Assembly: GCF_002307355.1 (NCBI RefSeq)
Contig: NZ_CP017481.1
Span: 372,001 to 436,000 of the forward strand
DNA length: 64,000 nucleotides
DNA from: Pectobacterium polaris
GTDB lineage: Bacteria; Pseudomonadota; Gammaproteobacteria; Enterobacterales; Enterobacteriaceae
Direction: 5' to 3'
The position numbers and the translations under genes are program-made. How positions within the stretch are numbered: the stretch's first letter is position 1; each line of letters starts with the position of its first letter. Positions 56,266-64,000 of this stretch are shown here, piece after piece. The notes under the pieces were generated by a model, which searched no databases, was not told where the DNA came from, and saw only the letters and a list, made by a program, of their open reading frames with translations.

Positions 56266-57561
56266 ATGAAGAACTGGAGAACGCTTATTCTCGGATTGGC
56301 ACTGAGTGCCTCTACCGCGTTCGCAGCACCACAGGTGGTTGATAAAGTCGCAGCAGTGGTCGACAACAGCGTCGTGTTGGAAAGTGATGTAAACAGTCTT
56401 TTGCAGTCGGTAAAACTGAATGCCCAGCAGGCCGGGCAGCAGTTGCCGGATGATGCCACGCTGCGTCATCAGATTACCGATCGCCTGATCATGGATAACA
56501 TCATCCTGCAAATGGCGCAGAAGATGGGTATCCAAGTGACGGATGAGCAGTTGAATCAGGCGATTACCAATATTGCCGCTCAGAACCGGATGTCTCTGGA
56601 CCAGCTAAAAAGCCAATTGGCTTATGAAGGTCTTAACTACAACACCTACCGTAACCAGATTCGTAAAGAGATGCTGATTTCGGAAGTGCGTAACAACGAA
56701 GTCCGTCGTCGCATTACCGTACTGCCTCAGGAAGTCGATACGCTGGCTAAGCAAATCGCCACCCAGACCGGTGAAAACGATGAGCTGAACCTGAGTCACA
56801 TTCTGATCCCATTACCGGAAAACCCGACTCAGCAGCAGGTTGATGAAGCGGAAAATCTGGCAACGTCGCTGGTGAAGCAAATCAGTGAAGGCGCAGATTT
56901 TGGTAAGCTGGCCATCACTTACTCATCTGATTCTCAGGCGCTGAAAGGCGGCCAAATGGGCTGGGGCAAGCTGCAGGAGATCCCAACGCTGTTTGCCGAA
57001 CGCTTAACACAGGCGCAGAAAGGTCAGGTTGTTGGCCCGATCCGTTCTGGTGTAGGTTTCCACATTCTGAAAGTGAACGATATTCGCGGCGGTAACAAAA
57101 GCGTATCGGTAACTGAAACGCATGCTCGCCATATTCTGATCAAACCGTCTGTCGTCATGACAGACAGTCAGGCGCAAGCCAAGCTGGCCGAAGTGGCACA
57201 GCAGATCAAAAACGGCAGCACCGATTTCGCTTCGCAAGCCAAACTGCTCTCTCAGGACCCAGGTTCAGCGAATCAGGGCGGCGACCTTGGCTGGGCTTCT
57301 CCAGATATGTACGATCCAGCCTTCCGCGATGCGTTGTTGAAACTGAAGAAAGGCGAAATCAGTCAACCTGTTCATTCCTCTTTTGGCTGGCACCTGATTC
57401 AGCTGCTGGATACCCGTCAGGTTGATAAAACCGACGCGGCGCAAAAAGAGCAAGCATACCGTATGATCTTTAATCGTAAATTCGCTGAAGAAGCGCAAAC
57501 CTGGATGCAGGAACAGCGTGCAGCGGCCTATGTCAAAGTGATTAATGGTGCCAGTAACTAA
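56266..57561 (+). CDS. surA: Periplasmic chaperone and peptidyl-prolyl isomerase SurA
   Basis: Chaperone delivering unfolded barrels, LptD included, to the Bam complex. Signal peptide at residues 1-20 (cleaving after TAFA), a helical N-terminal chaperone domain, two parvulin domains (about 170-270 and 282-382) and a C-terminal helix. 431 residues. One base overlap with pdxA. Confidence 0.96.
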   Translation: MKNWRTLILGLALSASTAFAAPQVVDKVAAVVDNSVVLESDVNSLLQSVKLNAQQAGQQLPDDATLRHQITDRLIMDNIILQMAQKMGIQVTDEQLNQAITNIAAQNRMSLDQLKSQLAYEGLNYNTYRNQIRKEMLISEVRNNEVRRRITVLPQEVDTLAKQIATQTGENDELNLSHILIPLPENPTQQQVDEAENLATSLVKQISEGADFGKLAITYSSDSQALKGGQMGWGKLQEIPTLFAERLTQAQKGQVVGPIRSGVGFHILKVNDIRGGNKSVSVTETHARHILIKPSVVMTDSQAQAKLAEVAQQIKNGSTDFASQAKLLSQDPGSANQGGDLGWASPDMYDPAFRDALLKLKKGEISQPVHSSFGWHLIQLLDTRQVDKTDAAQKEQAYRMIFNRKFAEEAQTWMQEQRAAAYVKVINGASN

Positions 57562-58562
57562 TGCAGACTGAGAGCAATACGCCACGCGTTGTGATCACCC
57601 CCGGCGAACCCGCCGGGATTGGCCCCGATCTGGTGATTGCTCTGGCTCAGCAGGCCTGGCCTGTAGAGCTAGTGATCTGTGCGGATCCTGACCTGTTATT
57701 CAGTCGCGCATTGCAGTTGTCGATGCCGCTGACGCTGCGTGACTATCAACCCGGTCAGCCCGCACAGCCACAGCAGGCAGGTAGCCTGACCATTCTGCCG
57801 ATCGCCGCACCGGCAACCATCATTCCAGGTGACTTGACTGTCGCTAACAGCGCTTATGTCGTTGAGACACTGGCGCGTGCGTGTGATGGCTGTCTGAACG
57901 GCGAATTCGCCGCGCTGATTACCGGCCCGGTACATAAAGGCATTATCAACGATGCTGGTGTCCCATTCAGCGGGCACACTGAGTTTTTCGCCGATCGCAG
58001 TCACTGTGAACGTGTCGTCATGATGCTGGCAACGGAAGAACTGCGCGTCGCCTTAGCGACCACGCATCTGCCGCTTGCAGCCGTTTCTGCGGCGATTACC
58101 CGCCAGAGCCTGCACGAAGTCATCACGATTTTGCATCATGACTTGCAGACAAAATTCGGTATCGCTCAACCGCAAATCTATGTGTGTGGGCTAAATCCTC
58201 ATGCCGGTGAAGGCGGCCATATGGGCCGTGAAGAGCTGGATGTGATTAACCCCGCGCTGGATGAACTACGGCAGCAGGGCATCACTCTGGTTGGGCCGTT
58301 ACCTGCCGATACGCTTTTCCAGCCTAAGTATCTGCAACACGCTGACGCCGTTTTAGCGATGTACCACGATCAAGGGCTCCCGGTTCTGAAATATCAGGGC
58401 TTCGGGCGCGCCGTTAATATCACGTTGGGGTTACCTTTTATTCGTACGTCGGTCGATCACGGTACAGCGCTAGAGCTGGCCGCAACCGGCAGCGCCGACC
58501 CCGGCAGCTTCATCACGGCATTAAATCTTGCCATTAAAATGATAAAACACAGTAATGAATAA
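57561..58562 (+). CDS. pdxA: 4-hydroxythreonine-4-phosphate dehydrogenase
   Basis: NAD-dependent enzyme of pyridoxal phosphate synthesis. The opening [13 protein letters not shown] and metal-binding histidines in GHTEFFAD and [12 protein letters not shown] are intact. 333 residues. Overlaps rsmA by 8 bp, the usual surA-pdxA-rsmA order. Confidence 0.96.
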   Translation: MQTESNTPRVVITPGEPAGIGPDLVIALAQQAWPVELVICADPDLLFSRALQLSMPLTLRDYQPGQPAQPQQAGSLTILPIAAPATIIPGDLTVANSAYVVETLARACDGCLNGEFAALITGPVHKGIINDAGVPFSGHTEFFADRSHCERVVMMLATEELRVALATTHLPLAAVSAAITRQSLHEVITILHHDLQTKFGIAQPQIYVCGLNPHAGEGGHMGREELDVINPALDELRQQGITLVGPLPADTLFQPKYLQHADAVLAMYHDQGLPVLKYQGFGRAVNITLGLPFIRTSVDHGTALELAATGSADPGSFITALNLAIKMIKHSNE

Positions 58563-59373
58563 TCGCGTACACCAAGGTCACTTCGCCCGTAAACGTTTTG
58601 GGCAAAACTTTTTAAACGATCACTTCGTGATCGATAGCATCGTTTCGGCGATTCATCCTCAGCCAGGTCAAGCGGTCGTCGAGATCGGTCCCGGCCTCGG
58701 CGCGTTGACCGCGCCCGTTGGCGATCGGATGGATCGTTTTACCGTTATTGAACTGGATAGGGATCTGGCAGCACGGTTGGAAAAACACCCGACGCTGAAA
58801 GATAAGCTGACCATTATTCAGCAAGATGCCATGACGATCGATTTCGCCGCGCTCGCTGAACAGGCTGGGCAACCGCTGCGTGTTTTCGGCAACCTGCCGT
58901 ATAATATTTCCACACCGCTGATGTTCCACTTGTTCACCTATACTCAATCTATCCGTGACATGCACTTTATGTTGCAGAAAGAAGTGGTTAACCGTTTAGT
59001 GGCGGGTCCGAACAGTAAAGCCTTTGGGCGTTTGAGCGTCATGGCACAATATTATTGCCAGATAATCCCGGTGCTTGAAGTGCCACCGGAAGCATTCAAG
59101 CCCGCGCCTAAAGTTGATTCTGCCGTAGTGCGACTTGTTCCTCATGCCGAGATCCCCTATCCAGTCAAGGATATCCGCGTATTGAGCCGCATCACGACGG
59201 AAGCGTTTAACCAGCGCCGTAAGACATTGCGTAACAGTCTGGGCAACTTGTTCACCCCAGAAATCCTCACCGAGCTGGGGATCAATGTCACCAGTCGCGC
59301 AGAGAATGTAACCGTTGAGCAATATTGCCGATTGGCGAACTGGCTGAGCGAGCATCCTGCAAAACAGGAATAA
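58555..59373 (+). CDS. rsmA: 16S rRNA dimethyladenosine transferase RsmA (KsgA)
   Basis: Dimethylates A1518 and A1519 in 16S rRNA. SAM motif [10 protein letters not shown] near residue 43 and the catalytic NLPYNIS motif near 113 are present; 272 residues. Start ATG 58555 lies within the last codons of pdxA. Confidence 0.97.
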   Translation: MNNRVHQGHFARKRFGQNFLNDHFVIDSIVSAIHPQPGQAVVEIGPGLGALTAPVGDRMDRFTVIELDRDLAARLEKHPTLKDKLTIIQQDAMTIDFAALAEQAGQPLRVFGNLPYNISTPLMFHLFTYTQSIRDMHFMLQKEVVNRLVAGPNSKAFGRLSVMAQYYCQIIPVLEVPPEAFKPAPKVDSAVVRLVPHAEIPYPVKDIRVLSRITTEAFNQRRKTLRNSLGNLFTPEILTELGINVTSRAENVTVEQYCRLANWLSEHPAKQE

Positions 59374-59385
59374 CTGGAGTTCATC

Positions 59386-59763
59386 ATGATTAATGCGCCC
59401 CGTGTTTGTTTACAGGTTCAGAGCTTCTACGTGGAATCACAGTCGGAGCCTGATGAAGAACGTTTCGTGTTTGCTTACACGATTACGATCCGCAATCTGG
59501 GGCGTCATGAAGTCCAGCTTTTGGGGCGTTATTGGCAGATCACCAACGGTAACGGTCGCCAGACTGAAGTTCAGGGTGAAGGCGTAGTCGGCGAACAGCC
59601 GATTATCCAGCCCGGCGGCGAATTCCAATATACCAGCGGTGCCGTCATAGAAACGCCTCTTGGCACGATGGAAGGCCACTACCATATGGTTGACCATCAA
59701 GGTAAAGCGTTTCAGGTTCCAATCCCCGTTTTCCGTCTGGCTATCCCTTCACTGATACATTAA
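59386..59763 (+). CDS. apaG: ApaG (DUF525 protein)
   Basis: Small beta-sandwich protein, 125 residues, linked genetically to ApaH; E. coli ApaG function is still unclear. The [11 protein letters not shown] and [12 protein letters not shown] segments are typical. GGAG lies 8 nt before the ATG. Confidence 0.95.
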   Translation: MINAPRVCLQVQSFYVESQSEPDEERFVFAYTITIRNLGRHEVQLLGRYWQITNGNGRQTEVQGEGVVGEQPIIQPGGEFQYTSGAVIETPLGTMEGHYHMVDHQGKAFQVPIPVFRLAIPSLIH

Positions 59764-59765
59764 TT

Positions 59766-60524
59766 ATGTCTACCTATTTAGTTGGCGATGTTCACGGCTG
59801 TTACGTTGAACTGAATGCGCTATTGGCGCAAGTTTCCTTTAATCCAGAGCAAGATACGCTTTGGTTAACTGGCGATTTAGTCGCTCGCGGACCGGATTCG
59901 CTTCAGGTTCTGCGCTTTGTTCGTTCCCTCGGTTCCTCTGTCCGTATGGTGCTTGGCAATCACGATCTGCACCTGCTAGCCGTTTATGCCGGTATCAGCC
60001 GTAATAAGCCGAAAGATCGGCTCAACGAGCTCTTCACCGCACCGGACGCCGACGAGCTTATCAACTGGCTACGCCGCCAGCCGATTCTACAGGTTGATGA
60101 AGAATTGAAGCTGGTGATGGCGCACGCGGGCATCACGCCGCAGTGGGATCTGCCGACGGCGCTGATGTGCGCACGCGAAGTCGAGTCGATCCTGAGCAGC
60201 GACAGCTACCCGCTTTTCCTCGATGCCATGTATGGCGATATGCCGAACCATTGGAGCCCAGAGCTCAGCGGTCTGGCTCGTCTACGCTTTAGCACCAACG
60301 TCTTTACCCGTATGCGCTACTGCTTCTCCGGCGGACAATTGGATATGCTCTGCAAAGAGCCGCCAAGTCAGGCCCCCTCTCTGCTAAAACCGTGGTTTGA
60401 GCTGCCGAGCCAGGTTGCCGGGGAATACGCTATCGCCTTCGGCCATTGGGCATCACTGGAAGGGAAAGGCACACCGGAAAACATTTACGCACTGGATACC
60501 GGGTGCTGTTGGGGGGAGAACTGA
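59766..60524 (+). CDS. apaH: Diadenosine tetraphosphatase ApaH, C-terminus lost by frameshift
   Basis: Symmetric Ap4A hydrolase of the metallophosphatase family. The metal motifs GDVHG, GDLVARG and GNHD (residues 8-67) are intact, as is the region around [11 protein letters not shown]. The frame ends at [12 protein letters not shown] seventh G in the run at 60511-60516 would carry it on through [18 protein letters not shown] to a stop at 60622, the expected 284-residue length. Loss of about 33 residues, a slippage event or a sequence error; the catalytic core is complete. Confidence 0.88.
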   Translation: MSTYLVGDVHGCYVELNALLAQVSFNPEQDTLWLTGDLVARGPDSLQVLRFVRSLGSSVRMVLGNHDLHLLAVYAGISRNKPKDRLNELFTAPDADELINWLRRQPILQVDEELKLVMAHAGITPQWDLPTALMCAREVESILSSDSYPLFLDAMYGDMPNHWSPELSGLARLRFSTNVFTRMRYCFSGGQLDMLCKEPPSQAPSLLKPWFELPSQVAGEYAIAFGHWASLEGKGTPENIYALDTGCCWGEN

Positions 60525-60623
60525 CGATGCTGCGTTGGGACGATAAGCGCTATTTCACGCAACCATCACTCTCATCAAACACCGAACTCTCTGGCGAGAT
60601 CGCGCCCTTATCGGGTGAGTAAA

Positions 60624-60649
60624 GGCGAGAAAGCGTTGACGCTATCGCC
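60624..60649. terminator. Hairpin between apaH and the small ORF
   Basis: GGCGA and AGCGT on the left pair with ACGCT and TCGCC on the right, with two unpaired bulges. On the minus strand TTTACT follows. A weak shared terminator for the convergent apaH and the orphan ORF. Confidence 0.4.
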
Positions 60650-60662
60650 AGCCGTGCTGGTT

Positions 60663-60857
60663 TCATAGAAAAGGGAAAGCCGTCCCAGACTGAGCCTTTT
60701 GGGATGGCGGCACGACCAACTCCTCGGTGGGAATCGACCAGATGCCACCGCCAAGAAACCCGGCTAAACCAACGGCTTCTACGTCGCCTGATGGTAATTC
60801 ACGGCGGCGTGGATCGCTCAGACGGTCAGTATTCAGATTACTGTTTCTATTCGTCAT
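60663..60857 (-). CDS. Small protein of unknown function (64 residues)
   Basis: Open frame with GGAG 9 nt before the ATG at 60857, convergent with apaH. I do not recognise it. It has a polar, Asn/Arg/Asp-rich N-terminal half (NSNLNTDRLSDPRRRELPSG), a short Gly-rich hydrophobic patch (VGLAGFLGGGIW), and a Pro/Ser/Gln C-terminus. No signal peptide or clear membrane helix. Codon use looks ordinary for the genome. Could be a real small gene or chance. Confidence 0.4.
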   Translation of the reverse strand: MTNRNSNLNTDRLSDPRRRELPSGDVEAVGLAGFLGGGIWSIPTEELVVPPSQKAQSGTAFPFL

Positions 60858-60999
60858 GCGTACTGTCTCCTACCTATCAAACACTGCGACTCAACGGCAT
60901 TTCGATTTAACGACGAAAGCCGTTACCCGTTTTGATACTAACGATGACAGATGACGGAAATGTGACCCTTTTCGTAGGAAATGGAGAGTTAGCCCCTCA

Positions 61000-61521
61000 C
61001 TATGGTTGTTTATGGGTTTCAACGGCGGGTTTGGTCAGTGGTTGAGAAGCCGCAGAATATTGCACCACCAGCATCCCCATAATGATTAACGCGACACCCG
61101 CGATTCGCCCCAGCGTAGCAGGCTTCACTGCCAGCCCCATCAAACCAAAATGATCGATCATCAGCGATGCCACAACCTGACCGACAATCACACAGACGAT
61201 AAAACCTGACGCCCCGAGCTTTGGCGTCAGCAATAATGCGGCGGTGATATAAGCCACGCCCGCCACTCCGCCCAGCCAGATCCACCACGGCCCCTGCAAG
61301 ACATTGCCAAGTGCTGGCGTCGGCACCCGAGCAGAAAACAGAATCGGCAGCAGCACACAGATGCTAACCAGCAGGGACACCAGTGTTGCCCAAAGCGGAT
61401 GGCCTAACGAGCGCCCCAGCATCGCATTACTGGCGGCCTGAAAAGGCACAATGCTCCCGGCAAATACCGCAATACCCAGCGGCAGCAATAATGAGAGAGA
61501 AAAAGAAGAGAATAACGACAT
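61000..61521 (-). CDS. DMT-superfamily transporter (DUF606/YdcZ type)
   Basis: 173-residue integral membrane protein with about five hydrophobic segments, half the size of a full EamA transporter, so probably a dimer. Motifs such as FQAASNAMLGRSLGHPLWATLVS are typical of the YdcZ group. Substrate unknown. Divergent from the LysR gene, 111 bp away, which suggests it is its target. Confidence 0.82.
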   Translation of the reverse strand: MSLFSSFSLSLLLPLGIAVFAGSIVPFQAASNAMLGRSLGHPLWATLVSLLVSICVLLPILFSARVPTPALGNVLQGPWWIWLGGVAGVAYITAALLLTPKLGASGFIVCVIVGQVVASLMIDHFGLMGLAVKPATLGRIAGVALIIMGMLVVQYSAASQPLTKPAVETHKQP

Positions 61522-61632
61522 GGAGCCCCCTGATTCACAATATAAAGTTCACAACACAATTGGGATGTTCCAATACTCACTCATCCATTAAACTGATGGA
61601 AATTCGTAATTCATACGGAAGGCATTCATAGA

Positions 61633-62538
61633 ATGGATGATTTACGTCGCATCGATATGAATCTGCTGCTAACGCTTCATGCACTGTTGACGGAAAAACA
61701 CGTCACGCGGGCAGCGCTGCGCCTGCACCGTAGTCAGCCTGCCGTCAGCCATTCATTATCACAGCTTCGCCAGATTTTTAACGATCCGCTGTTAGTTCGG
61801 CGTGAAGTCGGTCTGACGCTGACGACCCGCGCTCAGGCGCTACTCGGCCCGCTGGAACAGGCGCTTGATCAGTTGAACGGGCTTATCCAGACACCGCAAT
61901 TCGATCCGCGCCATAGCACGCGACATTTCCGTCTGGCACTGTCTGATTACGGAACAAACGCAGTCTTGCCAACGCTCATGCGGCATCTACGCGTGCAGGC
62001 ACCCGGTATTTCGCTGGCTGTCAGCCATGCTGGCCGTGAAATGATGCTGGCACAGCTGATCGATGGGGAAATCGACTTCGGCCTTGGCGTGTTCCCTGAA
62101 CACCCGCCTGAAATACACGCCGAGCTTCTCTTTGAAGAACAGTTCGCCTGTTTGGCCGACCGCACCACGCTGCCGGAAAACGGTACGCTGTCGTTTGAAG
62201 CATGGCTGGAACGGCCACATGTTCTGGTCACGATGCATCCCGATTCAGCCAATGAAGTGGACAGCGCGCTTGCTGCAAGCGGCCTATCGCGCAACGTCGT
62301 GCTGACGCTGCCCCACTGGCATGCCGCCATCAATCTCATTGCCGGTACTGACCTGATTTTGACCGCTGCACGGCGCAGCATGGCCCACATCACTACGCCA
62401 GACTTACACATTTTTCCGCCGCCGTTCGTGATACCCAACTTTGCATTCCAGCAGGTATGGCATACGCGACGCGAGAGCGACCCTGCACATCGCTGGCTGA
62501 GAAAAGCTATTTGGGATAGCTGTCAGGCGGGGAAGTAA
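61633..62538 (+). CDS. LysR-family regulator
   Basis: 301 residues: N-terminal winged helix (LLTEKHVTRAALRLHRSQPAVSHSL, residues 17-41) and a C-terminal co-inducer domain (about 90-295). The DxNLL opening (DDLRRIDMNLLLTLH) places it with NodD-like regulators. ATG 61633 has GGAAGG upstream. Ligand unknown; probably controls the divergent transporter. Confidence 0.88.
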   Translation: MDDLRRIDMNLLLTLHALLTEKHVTRAALRLHRSQPAVSHSLSQLRQIFNDPLLVRREVGLTLTTRAQALLGPLEQALDQLNGLIQTPQFDPRHSTRHFRLALSDYGTNAVLPTLMRHLRVQAPGISLAVSHAGREMMLAQLIDGEIDFGLGVFPEHPPEIHAELLFEEQFACLADRTTLPENGTLSFEAWLERPHVLVTMHPDSANEVDSALAASGLSRNVVLTLPHWHAAINLIAGTDLILTAARRSMAHITTPDLHIFPPPFVIPNFAFQQVWHTRRESDPAHRWLRKAIWDSCQAGK

Positions 62539-62555
62539 AACATCAGGTCAGAAAC

Positions 62556-62580
62556 GAAAAAACCCGCAAAGGCGGGTTTA
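62556..62580 (-). terminator. folA terminator, possibly bidirectional
   Basis: On the minus strand an AAACCCGC / GCGGGTTT stem (CTTT loop) runs into TTTTTTCGTTTC, 38 bp past folA. The plus strand continues TTTAGC, so it can weakly serve the LysR gene too. Confidence 0.82.
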
Positions 62581-62617
62581 GCTATTCATCGACAGAATGT
62601 TATCGCAGGAAAGACGC

Positions 62618-63100
62618 TTAGCGACGTTCCAGAATTTCGAAGCAGTAACTGTGTGAGTTGCGCTCGTCAGCATCATGGAACTCGCTGAAAACAGACTGCC
62701 ATTCGTCCGGCTCATAGTCAGGGAAATGCGTGTCGCCTTCCACTTCAGCATCAATGTGCGTCAGATAGAGGCGGTTAGCCTGCAGCAGCATTTGTTGATA
62801 GATACTGCCGCCGCCAATCACCATCACTTCCTCGACGTCGCCCGCCGCCGCCAGCGCAGCGTCCAGCGAAGAGACCCAGGTCACACGATCGTCATCACCG
62901 GGATGATTGCTGACGACAATGTTCAGTCGGCCGGGCAGCGGCTGACCGATAGAACGGAAAGTATTACGCCCCATAATAATCGGCTTATTAAGCGTATTAC
63001 GCTTAAACCATGCCAGATCGGCTGGCAAATGCCACGGCATCGCGTTTTCCATACCAATCACGCGATCCACTGCCAGTGCAGCAATCAAACTAATAACCAT
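62618..63100 (-). CDS. folA: Dihydrofolate reductase
   Basis: NADPH-dependent reduction of dihydrofolate; target of trimethoprim. 160 residues, nearly colinear with E. coli FolA: the active-site region is [20 protein letters not shown] with Trp, Asp and Phe, and VIGGGSIY binds the cofactor. Ends in the same [11 protein letters not shown]. Chromosomal, not a plasmid dfr type. Confidence 0.97.
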   Translation of the reverse strand: MVISLIAALAVDRVIGMENAMPWHLPADLAWFKRNTLNKPIIMGRNTFRSIGQPLPGRLNIVVSNHPGDDDRVTWVSSLDAALAAAGDVEEVMVIGGGSIYQQMLLQANRLYLTHIDAEVEGDTHFPDYEPDEWQSVFSEFHDADERNSHSYCFEILERR

Positions 63101-63198
63101 GGTGAAAAAACCCTGTAGGTCAGAAAATTGCTGACACTATACGGAAAGCCCTTTCGCTCGTCGATATAGATACAAGACCGAAACGTAATATAAGCGTT

Positions 63199-63669
63199 TT
63201 ATACTCCCGGCCGTTTACGGTAGAGCCAGATCCCCGGTAAAGACAGGCCGATAGAGAGCGCACCGACGATAAAACTGGCCTTCAGGAAATTGGTCATCAT
63301 GACGTTCATCAGCGCTTCGCTGTAGCCAAGATGCGAAATTTCCACCACCGAAATCATCGCCGTATAGGCAGAAATGCCGGGAAACATCGGGATCACCGCC
63401 GCTACGGTAAAGACTTTCGGATGTGCCAGCAGCCAGCGTGACCAGCGAATACCGATGATGCCAATTAGGATTGCCGCCAGAAACGACGCCCACTCGATAT
63501 TCATGCCGAAATGTATCGCCAGAAACCGTACGCCATGCCCGACACCGCCCAGCAGCGCACAGTAAGGCAGCACTTTCAGCGGCACGTTGAAGACCATCGC
63601 AAACCCCAACGCAGGAACCGCCGCCAGCACCATATCCTGCAAGAGTGCCCACAGTAAACTTAAGCCCAT
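63199..63669 (-). CDS. yjjB: YjjB, small subunit of a ThrE-type exporter
   Basis: 156-residue membrane protein with five hydrophobic segments, including [19 protein letters not shown]. Homologue of E. coli YjjB, which with YjjP forms a split ThrE transporter, reported as a succinate exporter in E. coli. The ATG at 63669 overlaps the yjjP stop by 10 bp; a GTG at 63684 is an alternative. Confidence 0.9.
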   Translation of the reverse strand: MGLSLLWALLQDMVLAAVPALGFAMVFNVPLKVLPYCALLGGVGHGVRFLAIHFGMNIEWASFLAAILIGIIGIRWSRWLLAHPKVFTVAAVIPMFPGISAYTAMISVVEISHLGYSEALMNVMMTNFLKASFIVGALSIGLSLPGIWLYRKRPGV

Positions 63670-64000
63670 CCGCGTAACCCCCACAGCGACATCGCCATCA
63701 CGACCCCGATACAGGTCGCCAGCGTCAGTAAACTCGCGACCGTCCAGCGTGCCAGACCGGTATTCACGTGACCTTTAAACATATCCGCCACGGCGTTAAT
63801 CAACGGAAAACCGGGAACCAGCAGCAGCACGCTCGCCGCCATCGCTACCGTCGAGGTTTGAGAAAAAGCGGGTAAACGCATCAACAATCCGGATGCCGAC
63901 GTCGCAACAAACGCCGTAATACAGAAGTTAATCAACGGATTCAGGTGTCGCGCCGTAAAGACCTGCCGGACATACATCGCCAGACCGCTGGCAATCAGCG
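63660..64000 (-). CDS. yjjP: YjjP, large subunit of a ThrE-type exporter (N-terminus cut off)
   Basis: The frame is open to the window edge, so only the C-terminal 113 residues are seen. [20 protein letters not shown] and [22 protein letters not shown] are typical of the ThrE/YjjP C-terminal half. Partner of YjjB, translated just before it. The N-terminal cytoplasmic domain lies outside the window. Confidence 0.92.
   Translation of the reverse strand, partial: LIASGLAMYVRQVFTARHLNPLINFCITAFVATSASGLLMRLPAFSQTSTVAMAASVLLLVPGFPLINAVADMFKGHVNTGLARWTVASLLTLATCIGVVMAMSLWGLRGWA

Overview
The window is chromosomal DNA of an enterobacterium. It is almost entirely colinear, in inverse orientation, with the 1-2 minute region of Escherichia coli (folA, apaH ... 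leu ... ilvIH, cra, mraZ ... ftsA). Gene order, a secreted GH43 glycosidase and the accessory content fit a soft-rot plant pathogen, most likely Pectobacterium or a close relative. The genus is inferred from recalled protein and synteny similarity, not from a database search.

Layout. 1-15048 (minus strand): the division and cell wall (dcw) cluster, mraZ-rsmH-ftsL-ftsI-murE-murF-mraY-murD-ftsW-murG-murC-ddlB-ftsQ-ftsA. It has a recognisable Pmra promoter and MraZ operator; ftsA is cut by the window edge. 15049-22002: a long non-coding stretch, the alanine exporter gene alaE, cra, ilvIH, and a long-chain acyl-CoA ligase where E. coli has leuO. 22168-27174: the attenuated leuLABCD operon. 27190-31009: an AraC-type regulator with azlCD (azlC frameshifted) and a chemotaxis receptor. 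31490-33513: the glucose-phosphate stress module SgrS/SgrT/SgrR, without the usual setA. In SgrS the seed region is present as three 19-nt tandem copies. 33465-35822: a 2.3 kb insert (frameshifted NmrA-like gene plus a LysR regulator) bounded by 49-bp direct copies of the sgrR 3' end. 35861-39298: TPP riboswitch and thiBPQ. 39303-43439: a GH43 enzyme, then ivbL-ilvBN with valine attenuation. 43474-53619: yabI, a GGDEF protein, polB, rapA, rluA, djlA. 53805-60524: lptD-surA-pdxA-rsmA-apaG-apaH, with apaH ending in a frameshift. 60663-64000: a small orphan ORF, a DMT transporter with a divergent LysR regulator, folA, and yjjB/yjjP (yjjP cut by the edge).

How the genes work together. The left third makes lipid II and the division machinery. 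The centre is branched-chain amino acid metabolism: two acetohydroxyacid synthases (IlvIH and IlvBN), the leucine operon, and an AzlCD exporter with its own regulator, controlled by attenuation, CRP and, by family, Lrp. Thiamine uptake (ThiBPQ) supplies the cofactor both synthases use.

The main points to check are the triplicated SgrS seed, the sgrR-end direct repeats around the insert, three apparent single-base losses (azlC, the NmrA-like gene, apaH), a premature stop in ftsQ, and tandem repeats in the ilvB leader. No tRNA, rRNA, CRISPR array, insertion sequence or prophage was seen.
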